DNA of 64,000 bases, taken from Penelope pileata (Eukaryota > Chordata > Aves > Galliformes > Cracidae). Numbering within the stretch: the first letter of the stretch is position 1; the number at the start of each line of letters is the position of its first letter. Positions 49,039-62,400 of this stretch are shown piece by piece. The translations under genes were made by a program, and so were the position numbers. The notes under the pieces were generated by a model that was not told the DNA's origin, ran no database searches, and worked only from the letters and a program-made list of their open reading frames with translations. The stretch spans positions 3,892,432-3,956,431 of the forward strand of contig WBMW01005542.1 in assembly GCA_013396635.1 (NCBI GenBank), read 5' to 3'.

Positions 49039-50343
49039 CTGTAAACATAAACAATGCTGTTAGGTTTTAAAATCGAAGCAGCACCTTGTTTTCTGACACA
49101 CTTTCTGCAACTGTGCACCTGAAAACACTGTGGGCTTTCCCAGATCAATCACACAAAGTTCTTTCCAAGCAGTGCAGCATAGAGGTAGGTATCCCAATTT
49201 TTAGAGATACTGATGTATCTCAAATCTGTGATGCTTGGTTAAGATAAAACAGCATAAAACTAAGCAGTACCCTGCACAGCCTGGCCTTGGACAAGGGCTA
49301 GGCACACTGCCTTGTTACTTAACTAACTTGATTGCAGGTCATCTCTAAGGCCAGCATAGGGAAGCTCTGACAATTACAGCATTTTCAAATTCCAACAACT
49401 AAAATATCATGGAACACAAGGAGTAACATTCTCAAAGTCTGGGCAGCTTAGGTAAGTACAGACAACTATTCAGCACTTATTTTATCTCCAGCATGAAAGT
49501 ACCACTAGAAAAACAGAAAAAAAGAAAGAAGCATGGGAAAAGCATGACTCATTCTGCCTCCAGAAGGCCACCTCATGCCCGCAGAAAGGAGAACACTGAG
49601 AAAAATGAAGACTAAGTAATCAAATGTAAAAGCAGGCCTCTTCTACCACTAGCTGTATATATGAGAAGTACATACATGCAAAGCCTAACTGAGCTGAATG
49701 GGGCACAGACTCCTGTGTTACCCTCAAATCCACAACATTTTTCTCTTTTTTTTTTTTTGAAACTGTTGCGATAACACCTTTTGCCTCTTCCTGTCATGCA
49801 AAATTAAGATACTAACCCCCTGGAAGATAACCAAGATAGTATTTTAACCAACATCATAGCTAAAATGACTAAAATGTAAAGTCAAGACAATGGGTAATTC
49901 AGCTTTTAATTACTGTGTAATTTTAGATTTTGGCACATATACACAAATTACAGTGTAAATATGCTATTCCATATGCAAGGAAAAATAGGGCTGAGCATCA
50001 TTTTAAGCTTACTCCTTCCACAGTTTGCTCAAGTTCCTCCTGAACAACAGTACGAACGGCTCAGAACTGCTCATTTTTGCAGGCGTGTCCAGAACTAACC
50101 CCAGCTAAACATGCTGTTAAGCACAATGCTCCCATTCCCGCTAAATGTGCGAGATGAAGCGCCAGTAACGTCTGCTAAACAAGAACTGCTGAACTGGACA
50201 AGAGTACAGAGCACAAAGCTAGTCTGCAACCACAGCTGCTGCTTTCTGTGGCTGTGAATGACACAGAGCCTGGAAGCGTACTGCCCTGACTAGGGACTAT
50301 TGCCTTAGTCAACCTATGAAGCTACATTACTCAGAAAACTTAC
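49039..50343 (-). other. Intron inside the PABPC1 3' UTR
   Basis: A 1.3-kb GT-AG intron after the stop codon. The mammalian gene, as I recall it, has the same arrangement. No other feature was seen. Confidence 0.85.
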
Positions 50344-50439
50344 TTATTAAACACTTGGAACCCCAGTAGGGTTATTAACTGCCTTTTGAGCAGCTTCTTT
50401 AGCTTGGTGGGCTTGTAGTACGGCTACAGCTTCATCAAC
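50344..50439 (-). CDS. PABPC1: PABPC1 exon 14 (stop-containing exon)
   Basis: Codons 608-637 ([20 protein letters not shown], then [10 protein letters not shown]) and the stop TAA at 50347-50349, immediately followed by a second in-frame TAA. The donor GTAAGT begins straight after this tandem stop, so only 3 nt of 3' UTR lie in this exon. The acceptor is CTTACCAG. Confidence 0.95.
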
Positions 50440-53400
50440 CTGGTAAGTAAAAAAAAAAAACAAATTAATAAAGGAGGCTTTCTGTATATTTAAGTTAACG
50501 AAGTGGTTCGAATTAAACATACAAACAATACCTGCATCATTAAGAAGAAAAGGAAAACATTACAGTCTAAGTTCATGCTAACATAAATCACTGCCAAAAG
50601 ATATTCTAACTTCTCACCCTGGGCCACTGCTGCACTTCCCCATCTCCACTGTGCCAGCATAAACATCTGTTAAATCAGTGCGAAAATCACTCACGAAAGT
50701 AAGTGAGGCAGAAGCCCACCTACCTTCGAACGAAGAGATTCAGGAGACTCGAGCATGTGGAGGAGTTCAGAGTTGTCAATCTCCAACAACATACCAGTGA
50801 TCTTACCCGCCAGAGTAGGGTGCATGCTTTGAATAAGAGGAAACAGACGTTCACCTAGAGAGAGAAACGTTATCTGGAGTGACAAATCTCATCTGATGAG
50901 CATAGCCTCAATTCAAGGAAAAAGAGCAACACACGTCTCCTTGTTCTACTCCTAAAACCATTTACTTTGCATTTCAAGATTAATAAAAGAGTACTTAAAG
51001 ATACATACCTAACATTTGCTTTTGTTCTTGTGGAGGGGCAGAAGCCAACATGGAGGCAGTCAAGGGTTCCTGACCTTGCACGTGGACAGCAGGCTGCAAA
51101 TGAATTTACACCATTTCAAGATTAAATTCTAGCTTATAATTAGTTGCAGCTTCAAATATCCAATGTTACGCAACTCAGCATAAACAATGCCTACACTGTC
51201 AGAAACTTGGAAGAAATTACATCCAAGTCAATTTAATCAAATATAGCTGGTTTGGGCTGCGTGAGGCTGGAGATAAGTATCAACCACTCTGTGGTGGAGC
51301 AAACAAGGAAAATTTGGGTTAAGGTATCAAACTGGAAAATATGAAGCAACAAAAGATGACATCCCATCCCAGGTGAGCCTCAAACATACTTAAAAGCCAA
51401 AGGCTGTACTGGTGCCATAATGCAGAGCTTGGATTCTAGAACAACAAAGGAAACTCTTAATCATACGCATCCCCACCTTTAATCTGCAGAAAACCCATCA
51501 AAAGCATGACCAGTTCCTGAAATTACATACCTGCTGCATAGCAACCTGTGGCTGTGTATTAAGATGCTGCTGAGGATTACGAACACCTGCAGCATACTTG
51601 TATTGTGGTACTGTGCGTACAGCAGGAGTAGCTGCAGTAGCTGCTGCTGCAGGACGTGGACCCATTGTTTGTGTTGATGTATTAGCTGAAAAGATAACAA
51701 TTCTGTTTGTCAACAATCCCATTTTTCATTTAGCGTGCACTGTACAAAAGTTAAAACCACCAAAACTGAATACCTAATTTAGGTACTGTATTATAGATTC
51801 ATCTCAGTAGTACTGTCAACTGTCACATCACTGGTCACATCTCAAGCTTCAAAACTAGAAGTTTACCAGTTGTTCCATTACTTTCTAGTCATCTCACTAA
51901 TGGATTGTTTTTTCCTAGTTGCTATTGAAAGACGAGTGAGAAAACATTCATTTTTGGTTGATTGTTAGTTTCATTCTAACCTTAAGGGACACTTGATTTC
52001 CTGAGCACAATGATGAAGTAGATAGCTAAAAAGACCACTGTCAAATACATTCTCGGAGAGTTAAGCCTCCATTACAGTTAGCTCTGATTCATTCAGTGAT
52101 GTGCAGATTCTGGACACATTGATAGTGGCTCACAATATTCTACTACAAAACAGTTAAAACTGGATCATTCCAGTATTTTTACATGCAACTTCTTACTACA
52201 ATTGCCACACTGATGTTCAGAAATAGCAGAAGCTGTCATACAATACTGTTAAAACGGACACTAAAGGAAAAAATGTTTTGTGCTAAAGAGATGTGACCAC
52301 AGCAGGAATCTGATTTTCTGTCTTTGCTGGAATAGTATTTTAAGCAACCACCAAAAGGTGAGACCAGCTTATCCATCTGTTAAGAGCCAGAAAAGGAGAG
52401 AAGCAGTACCACATATGGTACTGAAACTTAGGAATCTTTGAGAGATTCTGCAAAACTAAAAAGGGGTTTTATACTTCAAGTCTTCACGAGTGGAACTCAC
52501 CAACACGTTGTGTGGACATGACTCGTGGAACCTGTGAAGAAGCCGGTCTCATGGTACTAAATGGTGGTCTGGGAGCTGCTGGGCGGATAGCACCAGGCAT
52601 GTTTTGGAATGCTGCGTTTTAGAAAAGATAGGTTACATTACACACTGAGACACTGAATGGGGAGAAGAGTCCAGAAGTAATACCATGTAACATGAGCAAA
52701 GATTAACACAGCAACTTCATGAAAACATACGTAAAACTTCAAAGTTAAAGGCTTGCTGAGTTTACCATCGTTACTGGAAAAGTGAAGAAGTGACTTACGA
52801 TGAGGTCTGGCACCCTGAGCAGTCCAGCGAGGACTAGGTCTAGCAAGTTGAGCAAGTTGATTAGTAGGATAGTATGCAGCACGGTTCTGAGTCTGTCAAA
52901 TGCAAAAACAACACATAACCTATTATCTTCAGAGGGCATACTGAGCAGTGAATCACCTTTCTGCTATGAAATTACAATGCTGAAATTATGAATACATGGT
53001 AATTGTTTTATTTACTCTTAAATCTAAACAAATGTTTTACACAGTACTAAACATTCGGTTACTCAGCTCTATACATACCTGTGGGATAGCTGCCATGAAG
53101 TAACCTGAAGGAGGTGCTGGTTGGTAGGGGTTGATTACAGGATTAGGTACTGCTCTTACGCTTGCCATTCTCTGCATATACTGGTTGGTGAGATGAGCCT
53201 GGCGCTCTTCTTTACGCTGGGCTAGAGCTACATATAATGGTTTAGTAGCCACAATTCTACCATTCATCTCTGTGACAGCTTTGGTGGCTTCTTCTGGTGA
53301 TGAAAAGCACACAAACCCAAATCCTTTGCTGCGTCCACCTTCCATCATGACCTGTCAGTATGAAATGTAGCTTTTAACAAGGGAATGCTACATCTGTCTC

Positions 53401-56400
53401 TATTCAACTTGCATGAATTCCTTTTTTCAACTTACTATACAAGCAAGACCACAGGTTTGTTCTATTGAATGGATTTATAGGAAGGAATATCATTTAACGA
53501 CAAGCTAACTCCTTAGAGAACACTGACAAAAATCTCAGTGAAGTAAAACTGAGCACACTGGTGCACTGAAAAGATACAATTTTTCTCACAGGAATGTCAG
53601 TACACAGTTTATATCGAGAAAGGATGATGGTATGATGCGTTTAACCTGAAATGTGTAAAAATGAAGAAAGCAGGTGTCCATGCATGTATAACAATAGTAA
53701 CAATGACAGGTGACTGGGTCACATTTCTCATTTTTCTCTGCTCCTCAGTGAAGGATCACCATTCATCAATAAAAGGACAAGTGCAATCTATAAACTTTAC
53801 CTTTGCACTAGTGATTGTACCAAATGGGGAGAATTCTTTTCGAAGACGCTCATCATCAATTCCATCATCAAGATTTTTCACATAAAGGTTTACACCCTAA
53901 GAAAAAAATAGTCAAGTCAGTTTTGAAAGCAAATGACCTGCATAGATCTGAAAATCAAAAGTGAAAATTAAAAGTTAACCTGGTATCTGGTGATCCTGTC
54001 CTGCTTCATTTGCTCAAATTTACGCTTCAGCTCCGTCTGTCTTTCCACTTTTTTCTGAGCCCGGCCAACATAGATTTGTTTCCCATTGAGCTCTTTGCCA
54101 TTCATCTCATCTACAGCCTTCAGCAATAAACAAGAGGTTAGTAGTGCTTTGTATTTACTGAGATACTTGTATTTCATGTTATTTGAAACACCCTGTGTGT
54201 GATCCTGACTACTGTAAGAGAAGCATTTATGAATGGACGCAAGACTGAAAAACGGACATTGAAGACAGGATTTGTTCCAATGCCTTGCTTGGATGCTTGC
54301 GCTACTGACAAATCACAAATGCCTTTTGAAAAGCAAGCTTGATTTGTTGTCCCTGATCTGTTCTCAGCTGAGTTTTTCCTCCTGATTCTATGTCCTTCCT
54401 GCCATAGTAAACTGACACAAAGCAGCCACCTGCCAAAGAATTAAATTATACAGCATACTGGCGTGCTACAGACACATACACAGATTAATAGGACCCTTGT
54501 TCCAAAGTTACTCTTCAAGGTAAAAGCTACATCACAAGGCCGACTATTTTCTTACAGCTGTGCCAAATGTACTCCATAAAACTAATAGCCTTCCTGCTGA
54601 CTTTGCAGTACTGAAGTCTGAAAACATCACCCTTTCTGTCTTGCACTTGCACAAACGGTTTGTGCAACCAAATTGGATCCAATGATTCATTTGGGCTTTG
54701 CAGAGGTATAGTAATTTACCACGCTTGTATGTTGCCCAGCATGAAGGAATCCAAATCTCATTGAAACCTTTAAGCTCAACTACAACAGGTTCTTAAATTA
54801 TTCAAGATTTCTCATTTCTACACCAGTTCCAGCTTTCTGAGAGTATCTTAATAGGCTCCTCAAATCAACTCATTTTGCTCATAAGAAAGCATTTTAACTA
54901 ACAGAAACTTTGTTCACTTGTTCAGTAAGCACAGATCTGCTTTTACAGTGTCCTTGACCAATTAAAAACCTTTAATGAATTCGCAAAATTCCTAAGCCCT
55001 CAGTGAAAGTCATTACTGAGTTCTCAGACAGAATTCCTAACATGAAGTACAAAAGCTTACTTTTTGGGCATCTTCATGTCTTTCAAAACTAACAAAGCCG
55101 AAGCCTTTGGATTTTCCACTCTCATCAGTCATAACTTTCACACTTAAGGCAGGACCTAGAAAGACAATGAAATACTTTATGTTGCGTGCATTCTCTTCAT
55201 GCCTTGAACATTGTTTGTAAGTTACAATATTTAGTTTGTTTGTTTTTACTACAAAAGACTCCACCCACTAATTTAAGATTGCTGCTTTGCCTGGATGCTG
55301 ACCTGTAGCCTTTATGGCTAAAGTCTGGTTTTTATGCCTTTATGGCTGAGTACATTTCCTACTGTATTTTCAACCAAAATGAGATAGGAATTTAAATTCA
55401 AAGTGAATCCAGTAATTTTTAATGAAAAAAACTAACATTTGAAAAGTCATATTACTTCTGTCCTTTAGAACAGGTACTAAAACCTGGAAAGGAGGCCCTC
55501 CTATTAACTATGTGCTTTGGTGAAAGGATCCCAGCACAGCAATTCCTTTGAAAAACTGTGGTCCAGACAATTGCAGGAGATATTAGCTAAATGCACTACT
55601 GTTCCATCCATGGATGCTGTGAATGCTGCATAGGGTTTCCACAGGATAACTCCTATACAAGGCTCTGTCTGGGTTTACACGGTATCTTCTGGAATACAGC
55701 AAGGCACAGAAGAATAAGCAACATAAAAAGCTATGAGGCTCAAGATACAATAGGTGCAGCCTATAAACCAGTATAAGAATCTGTGACTGGATAAAGGAAG
55801 CTTGCTGCTTCCTAATTCCAGTGACACATCATACACATTATTCGATCATATGCCCACTATAAATCTGCCCTGTGCACAAGCAAGGGTCAAGACAGAACCA
55901 AATAGCTTGCTCACAGCAAAGTTACTTACAATTTCTTAACTGAGTAATAGAAGCATAGATACCCTAAATAAAGGTTAGTCTGCATATCAGTGGAAAAGAT
56001 ATGGAAAACTGATTGTGTCACGTGTCCTATAGCAAACTCCTAACATCAATTCATACTAAAATGCTTTTTATTTGCTACATCAAATTTGCAAAATCCATTT
56101 AAAAAAACTATTTAGACATTATTTTAAGATTATCAGAAAATTCCAATAGGATTATATATTCTATTCATAGAATCATAAAGGTTAAAAAACACCACTAAGA
56201 TCACCCAGCCCAATTATCCCCATCACCACCAAGCCCGCTAACCCATGTCCCTCAGTGCCACCTCTACCCTGTTCTTGAAAACCTCCAGGGATGGTGACTC
56301 CACCACCCTCCTTAGGCGGCCTGTTCCAATGCCTTACCACTTTCTGAGAACAAATGTTTCCTAATATCCAACCTGAACCTCCCTTGGCACAACTTAAGGC

Positions 56401-59400
56401 CATTACCTCTTGTCTACTAACCTATTCTGGCTATTTAAAAATTATTAGTGGATATCAATTACAATTTCAAATTCATAGTGTAATAAGTACAAACTTTTCA
56501 GTGCTTCCTAAAAAAAACTTCAGCCAGCCATCCGATTCCTCTTATTATAAAGCACTGCACAGACACAAGAAGCTGAAGTTCACTGGTGGCTATATGAACT
56601 CAAAGAGTAAGACATTACCAAACTTGCCAAAGAGTTCCTTAAGTCTCTCATCATCCATGTCTTCTCCAAAATTCTTGATGTAAACATTGGTGAATTCTTT
56701 TGCTCTGGCTCCAAGTTCTGCCTCACGTTCCTTGCGGGATTTAAACCTTCCAACAAATCTAGTTTCAGGAGAACAGAAAGGGTATATTAAAGAAAGCCCA
56801 TCAAGATACAAAAATTTACTTCAATCCTCTGACATCATATTTTATACGTAATCAGTCTCATTATTCATCGCACACATGAAATTCTTGAGATAAAATATTC
56901 AAGATAAAATTATCAAAACCAATTTCACTATCTTTTCCTATATCGGTCTGCTTATCACAACTGCTAGCACAGAAATGGTTTCAAACCATTGGCAATATTG
57001 CCCACTCTTGTACAGCCTTTGACATCAGGAGACACATGGACAAGGGGATAGAGTGCTAGGTAAACTGAAATTCTAGATACCAGCACAATCTCTTTGCCAC
57101 ACTAAAAATTTGGCAGCCTTAAAACAGTTACCATTCTCCAGCCTAGCTTTTAAGCAAGGGATATTAACTAATCTCCGTCACGCCCTTATATACTGTTTGT
57201 GCTTTTCTCCCCCTCCCCCTCTCTCAACAGGCACAGAGAGATAAATAGCACAACTTGCTCTGCAGTCAAATACCATTGTGAATTGGCTGGGAACACCAAA
57301 GGGCAGTTCATGCTGTCAGAGAAGGAACAGAAACTGAACACAACGCCCTGCGATACAAGGAACTCCTCTAACACAGAAGTTACACGGCTAACACTCATTT
57401 CCCATTACGGACTTTTTGCTCTCCAACAATCTCCAACAATTATCTGAACTCATAGCTCCAAATCTAACTAATTTATTAACGTAGCAGAGGATAGCACAAC
57501 ATTTTCATGATAGTGCTGTTGTGCAAACGAAGAAATGAGATCAGTTCAGATTTCTAGCAAGCCCAGATTAGATATTAGATTGTTTAATGGTCAGAAACAA
57601 AGGTTTCAGACTTACTTAATGGTGATCTCCCACCGAGATGATGATGCTTCCCCCAGGAGCGGCCAGATCCCATGAGATGTTTTCCCCTCAGTGGCTGGCT
57701 CTTAAATGAGCCCAGGGTAGACCCACCCTGGGCCCACCCCTCCCAGTCACATGGGCAGGGAGCACAGGCACTCCCTAGGCCAGCCACCGCCCTTCACCAG
57801 GTGCTCAAACACCGATTCAGGCCATGACCTAGGGTTTCCCCTTACAGTACTCACATGTTTTTATGACTATATGCTAACCTTTTTCTTACCTTTAAAAAGA
57901 TATATAAAGATTAAGCTAAGTAAAGGTATTCATTGTGTGCTAGTCAAGTACAGAACTAGAGGGAAAAGTGAAGTTGCAAAACATACTTTGTGCACATGGC
58001 TTGATCCATCCACCTCTACATGTAAAGATCATTCACAAGGGTAAGCTGATGCTGATTTGTTACCTTTTTTCCAAACCCTCTGAAGTATTTACAGAGCTGT
58101 TCTCTTGCAACCACACTAAAAATACCATCATGATCCCTTAGGCATAGCTGTGAGGCACAGTCACCCCCAGTCCAGCCTAGCCATCACTGATCAATAGCCA
58201 AACCTGTTTTTCCCTACAGTATAAGAACAGTTGTAGTTTTTAAATCATTGTTTCCATAAGGTTTTTTTCTACTCCTGTTCCCTAGATGTCTATTAACAGA
58301 CACTCACAAAAACATTTAGTATGATGAGATTGCTATTCAAGACTGAGTAGCTTGAGAGCTCTAAGTTTCACTCAAAAGAAGGGTGAATAAATGCATCTAT
58401 CACAAAACTTCCATAAAGAAAGCATTGTTTGGAATACCCTATTGGTTGCACTTCAGCTCACATCAGAAAGATCAGAAAAGAGAAATTCCCAAACCTTCAT
58501 TAGAGTATTGGTTTGAAGGCAACTAAGACAACATTTTCTCTTCTCTAGGAAGAGCACTTTCTGAACGTATTCTGCCATAGAATAGGTAGCACAGTTCCTA
58601 CTATTCCCAGTGCTCCAATTCTAAATCCTGTTTAGAATCAGAAATGTTTACAACAACCTGCCTTTCCTAGGTAAGCTTTGAGCATGTGTCTACCGTAATT
58701 TCAATTTCAGCCTGTTGATCTCCAACAACATATTTATGTACTTACACTTTGCGGTCATTAAGCAGCATACCATTCATTTTTTCAATAGCTCTTTCTGCAG
58801 CTTCTTGTGTCTCAAAATGTACAAATCCATAACCCTTGGATCCATTTTCGTCGCATACCACCTATTAAAGAAAAACCTTTTTGTAATAGCCATGGAATGT
58901 TTCCAGCATAATTTGAATTTTTTTTTTTCATGTGAAATCATTAATTGCACCCAAAATTTTCCACTAACCTTACAAGAAAGGATGTTTCCAAAAGCAGAAA
59001 ATGTGTCATACAAAGCTTTGTTGTCAATTGATTTGTCCAAGTTTTTGATGAAGATGTTTCCTACACCGCTTTTGCGTAGAGATGGATCGCGCTGAGACCA
59101 CATAATGCGCACTGGTTTGCCTTTAATGACATCAAAATTCATGGTATCCAAAGCTCGTTCCGCTGGAAAAACATCATGGAGTTAGCAGGAAACACTAAAG
59201 TTACTTAAACAAGCAAAAAAATGCACTATAAATACAATTCTTCACAAAAATTCAGCTGTTTTAAGTCCAGTGCCACAACCATCAAGATGCGTACCCGGAC
59301 TTTCAACACAAATAAATCCCCTCTTTTATGCAAGAAACAACTGTCAAAAACGCCTCAGCAAAGGCCATGCTGAAGAAACAGGAAGGAGCACTGATCAGCT

Positions 59401-62400
59401 GGATAAGCAGTAGAGATCTGAGTAGCATGATTGTGCCCTACTATGGGAAGGTGGTACCCTGACAGGAAGAAAACATATTGAGTAATGGCAGTTATCACCT
59501 ATTTCACAGGAGGAAAGGTTTTGACTTTTGTGAAATTCATCTGATCGCTCCCACACCATGCAGATGTATACAGTACAATAAAAATGCTTCTGGGGGACAA
59601 CATACGCCCATACTAGGCCTTCTGCAAACACCAACATACCAACTCCTAAGTCACCAATATCCCTAAACTGACAAAATTGCTTTGCCATGTGCAGTTGTTC
59701 CACACAATATTTCAGTGCCAAAAAAAATCTGTGAGGGACTTCCAGGCCAGGCCAGTTTAAAGATTTATAAAACTAGTATTTAACTGTGAAAATCTCAAAA
59801 CATACATTAAAAGCTCACAATGAAATATATACGAGGTCAAAGGAGGAGCAAGCATTAAAGCAGCAAAACGCAGTAGTGCAAACCAGCTCTGATGGGGCCG
59901 TTGTTCCAGTAGAACTCCTTAACTAACTTTTCAAAGCCTGAATTTAAGACCTCAGCATATTTAGATAGGAAAGTGTCAAGACATTCTCAGTCTTTCTATA
60001 TCCTTTCAAAGCAACAAGACACATCTGTGATCTTTTAAGTCAACAAGGTATTTATGCAAGGAAGACACAGCTCTAAATTATGGCAGACAGGATATCTCCT
60101 ACACTAGCTCTTCTTAATTTTTGTTCCTGTCTGGAAGAGCACTGATAGAAATGCCAATCAATACCTGAAGCCACATCCATTCGTACCAACCCATTTCGCT
60201 GCCATTTGCATATAGGAGGACAGTGCCATGCTAACAAGACTGAAATAATTTTGTATCAGTTTCAAGACAGTAACCGCGTCAATTTCTTTTCTTAGAAGGA
60301 CCAAGGGCCAACCACATTGCCAAACTCCATTTTTTTTTTTCTCCTTCAAGTGTTCCTTATGCATTTGGCTACGTTATCGGATGGCACAGCCAAGAAACTT
60401 TGCAATCAGCCTCAATCTAGCTGGTACACTGTGTTATCTCCTTTCTTGCCACGTTTTCAGATTACAAGTGGTCTGAAGATTATATTCTCTGAAAGACATC
60501 TGTAGAGGTTAACTAGATAAATATCTAACCATCATTTTATTGTTAAGGACACCTAGTGATACTACTACCATATTCACGTGACAATCAGTAAGTTACCTGA
60601 CTGAGAGCTGAAATCACAGACAGAAGCATTGCCCATCTTTATGCTAGTCAATGCACATTTCAAAAACTTTACTATAAATCAAGCAGGAGAGAAGAGCCAG
60701 CCTGGGTTACTGATATGAGAAACTAAATACATCAGAACTCTTAAATCACCCCCCAAAACTGATAGACAAGCAAAATGAACCGTGGCCATCACGACTTGCA
60801 GTAGCAGAAACACGTACCACTGGTATTGCCCTGGAAGTCATTGGAACTATTGCTGCCAGCACCAGCAAAGTGGCAGTAATAAACAGCTCACTATTTCCAG
60901 AAGTACTAACAGGGCTTGCATTTACTAGAAAAGAGATTCTTCCAAATCATGCTAATTCCTTCTAGAATAACCCCGACACTCCTGGAGAACGTGCGCTCCT
61001 GGACACATTTCCCAACTTTCCAAACATCTGACTGACACGGGGTCCCCCCGGCCAGGGTGAACACCACCACCCTGCCCTAACAGGGAGCCTGCATCCCAGC
61101 CTGATACAGTTTCTCTGTAACAAGGGCAGCATGGCAACTCTCCTAGTTTCTGTGCGGTGGAAGTACAAGAAATGCAAGGATTTCTGCTTAACCAACACTG
61201 CATTGTCACACCACAATACACTTTAAAACATTACTAGAATAATTTACATACTTCATCAGGGATAAGCTACTCTCACCCAGATTTGTAAGCAATAGCACTG
61301 GCTAACTTTCACTACATTTCAGCTGTTTGCCACAGAAGCCGGCTGCAGGCTTGCAGGGGACAATCCCATTCAGCAGTTAACTTGTTACCAGGAGGACACA
61401 CCTCCCCATGCCACACTTCTGCTGATGCTGCTCCAGCTCTCGGGGAATGAGCCAACAGTTGGTTCCCATTTCAGTCGCGAGCAACCGGCCAGTCAACTTC
61501 AGCAGCAACTCCACAACCACGCGGATTGTGTACTTAATGCTCCACTGTGCCGAACCTACACAGCTATAGCTATAAAAATAATAAAGTTCTGGAAACGTTG
61601 CCACAGACAAACTCTGAAGGGAAAACTGCAGCTTCCCATTGCTCAAGAGTATGTCTAGTTTGGTGATTAAACGAGATTTCCCAGGTTTACTCCGGACAAT
61701 GACTCAAATTCAGAGAAGTCACAACTATGAAATGTGTGCATACCTCCCACGTGTGTCATCAGGCCTAATGAGCTTTTGGAAGAGCTGTGAGCTGCCCAGT
61801 TCACAGACAGCTGGTGATGTCAAACACACCTTCAAAAGCCTTTCCTGAACCCAAGCTAGTTGTTACCAGTTGCTTAATGAGCACAGGCCGAGGTGTAGCT
61901 AAGAATTAGGCTAAACCAGGGAAAGGCAGCTAGCCTGGAATTACAAGGAAACCAGTGTGATGACAGGAGTAACCATTTATCCCCTGAGCTGCTATTTCAG
62001 GGCTTCAGAAAATGGGTTGAGTGTGATCTGTCAGGAAAAGACCAGCAAGCACTTCCTAGGTACTTGCCAAGAACATCCAGTTCTGAAAATGCTGCTAAGT
62101 ACAACGGCAGAGCACCACTGAGGTGTATTTCAAACAAGAGCTTCCAGGTACCTGCCAGATGCAAGTTCCACACAGGCAAGAAATACTCATAGCTGAGGTG
62201 GACCAGGTGTGAAGAACGGACACCTCCACCCCCCTAAGTCAGAAAACTACTTAAAAATGTGGAGTAACAGCATTTTCCCATGAGGCCCACTCTCAAACCC
62301 TGAATGCAAGTGTTGCTCAGGTGTAAGAACTCCTCTACTCCCGCATTTGACGATTACAAACCAAGCGTGGGGCTGAGCAGGCCCTCCAGCCCTTCCCCAG

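Larger units (their letters stand above)
50440..56618 (-). other. PABPC1 introns between exons 4 and 14
   Basis: Introns are short to medium: 50440-50723, 50855-51008, 51094-51530, 51686-52500, 52612-52798, 52893-53078, 53352-53800, 53897-53979, 54118-55060 and 55156-56618. The last contains the CR1 fragment at 56164-56417. I see no intronic RNA gene that I can support. Confidence 0.8.
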
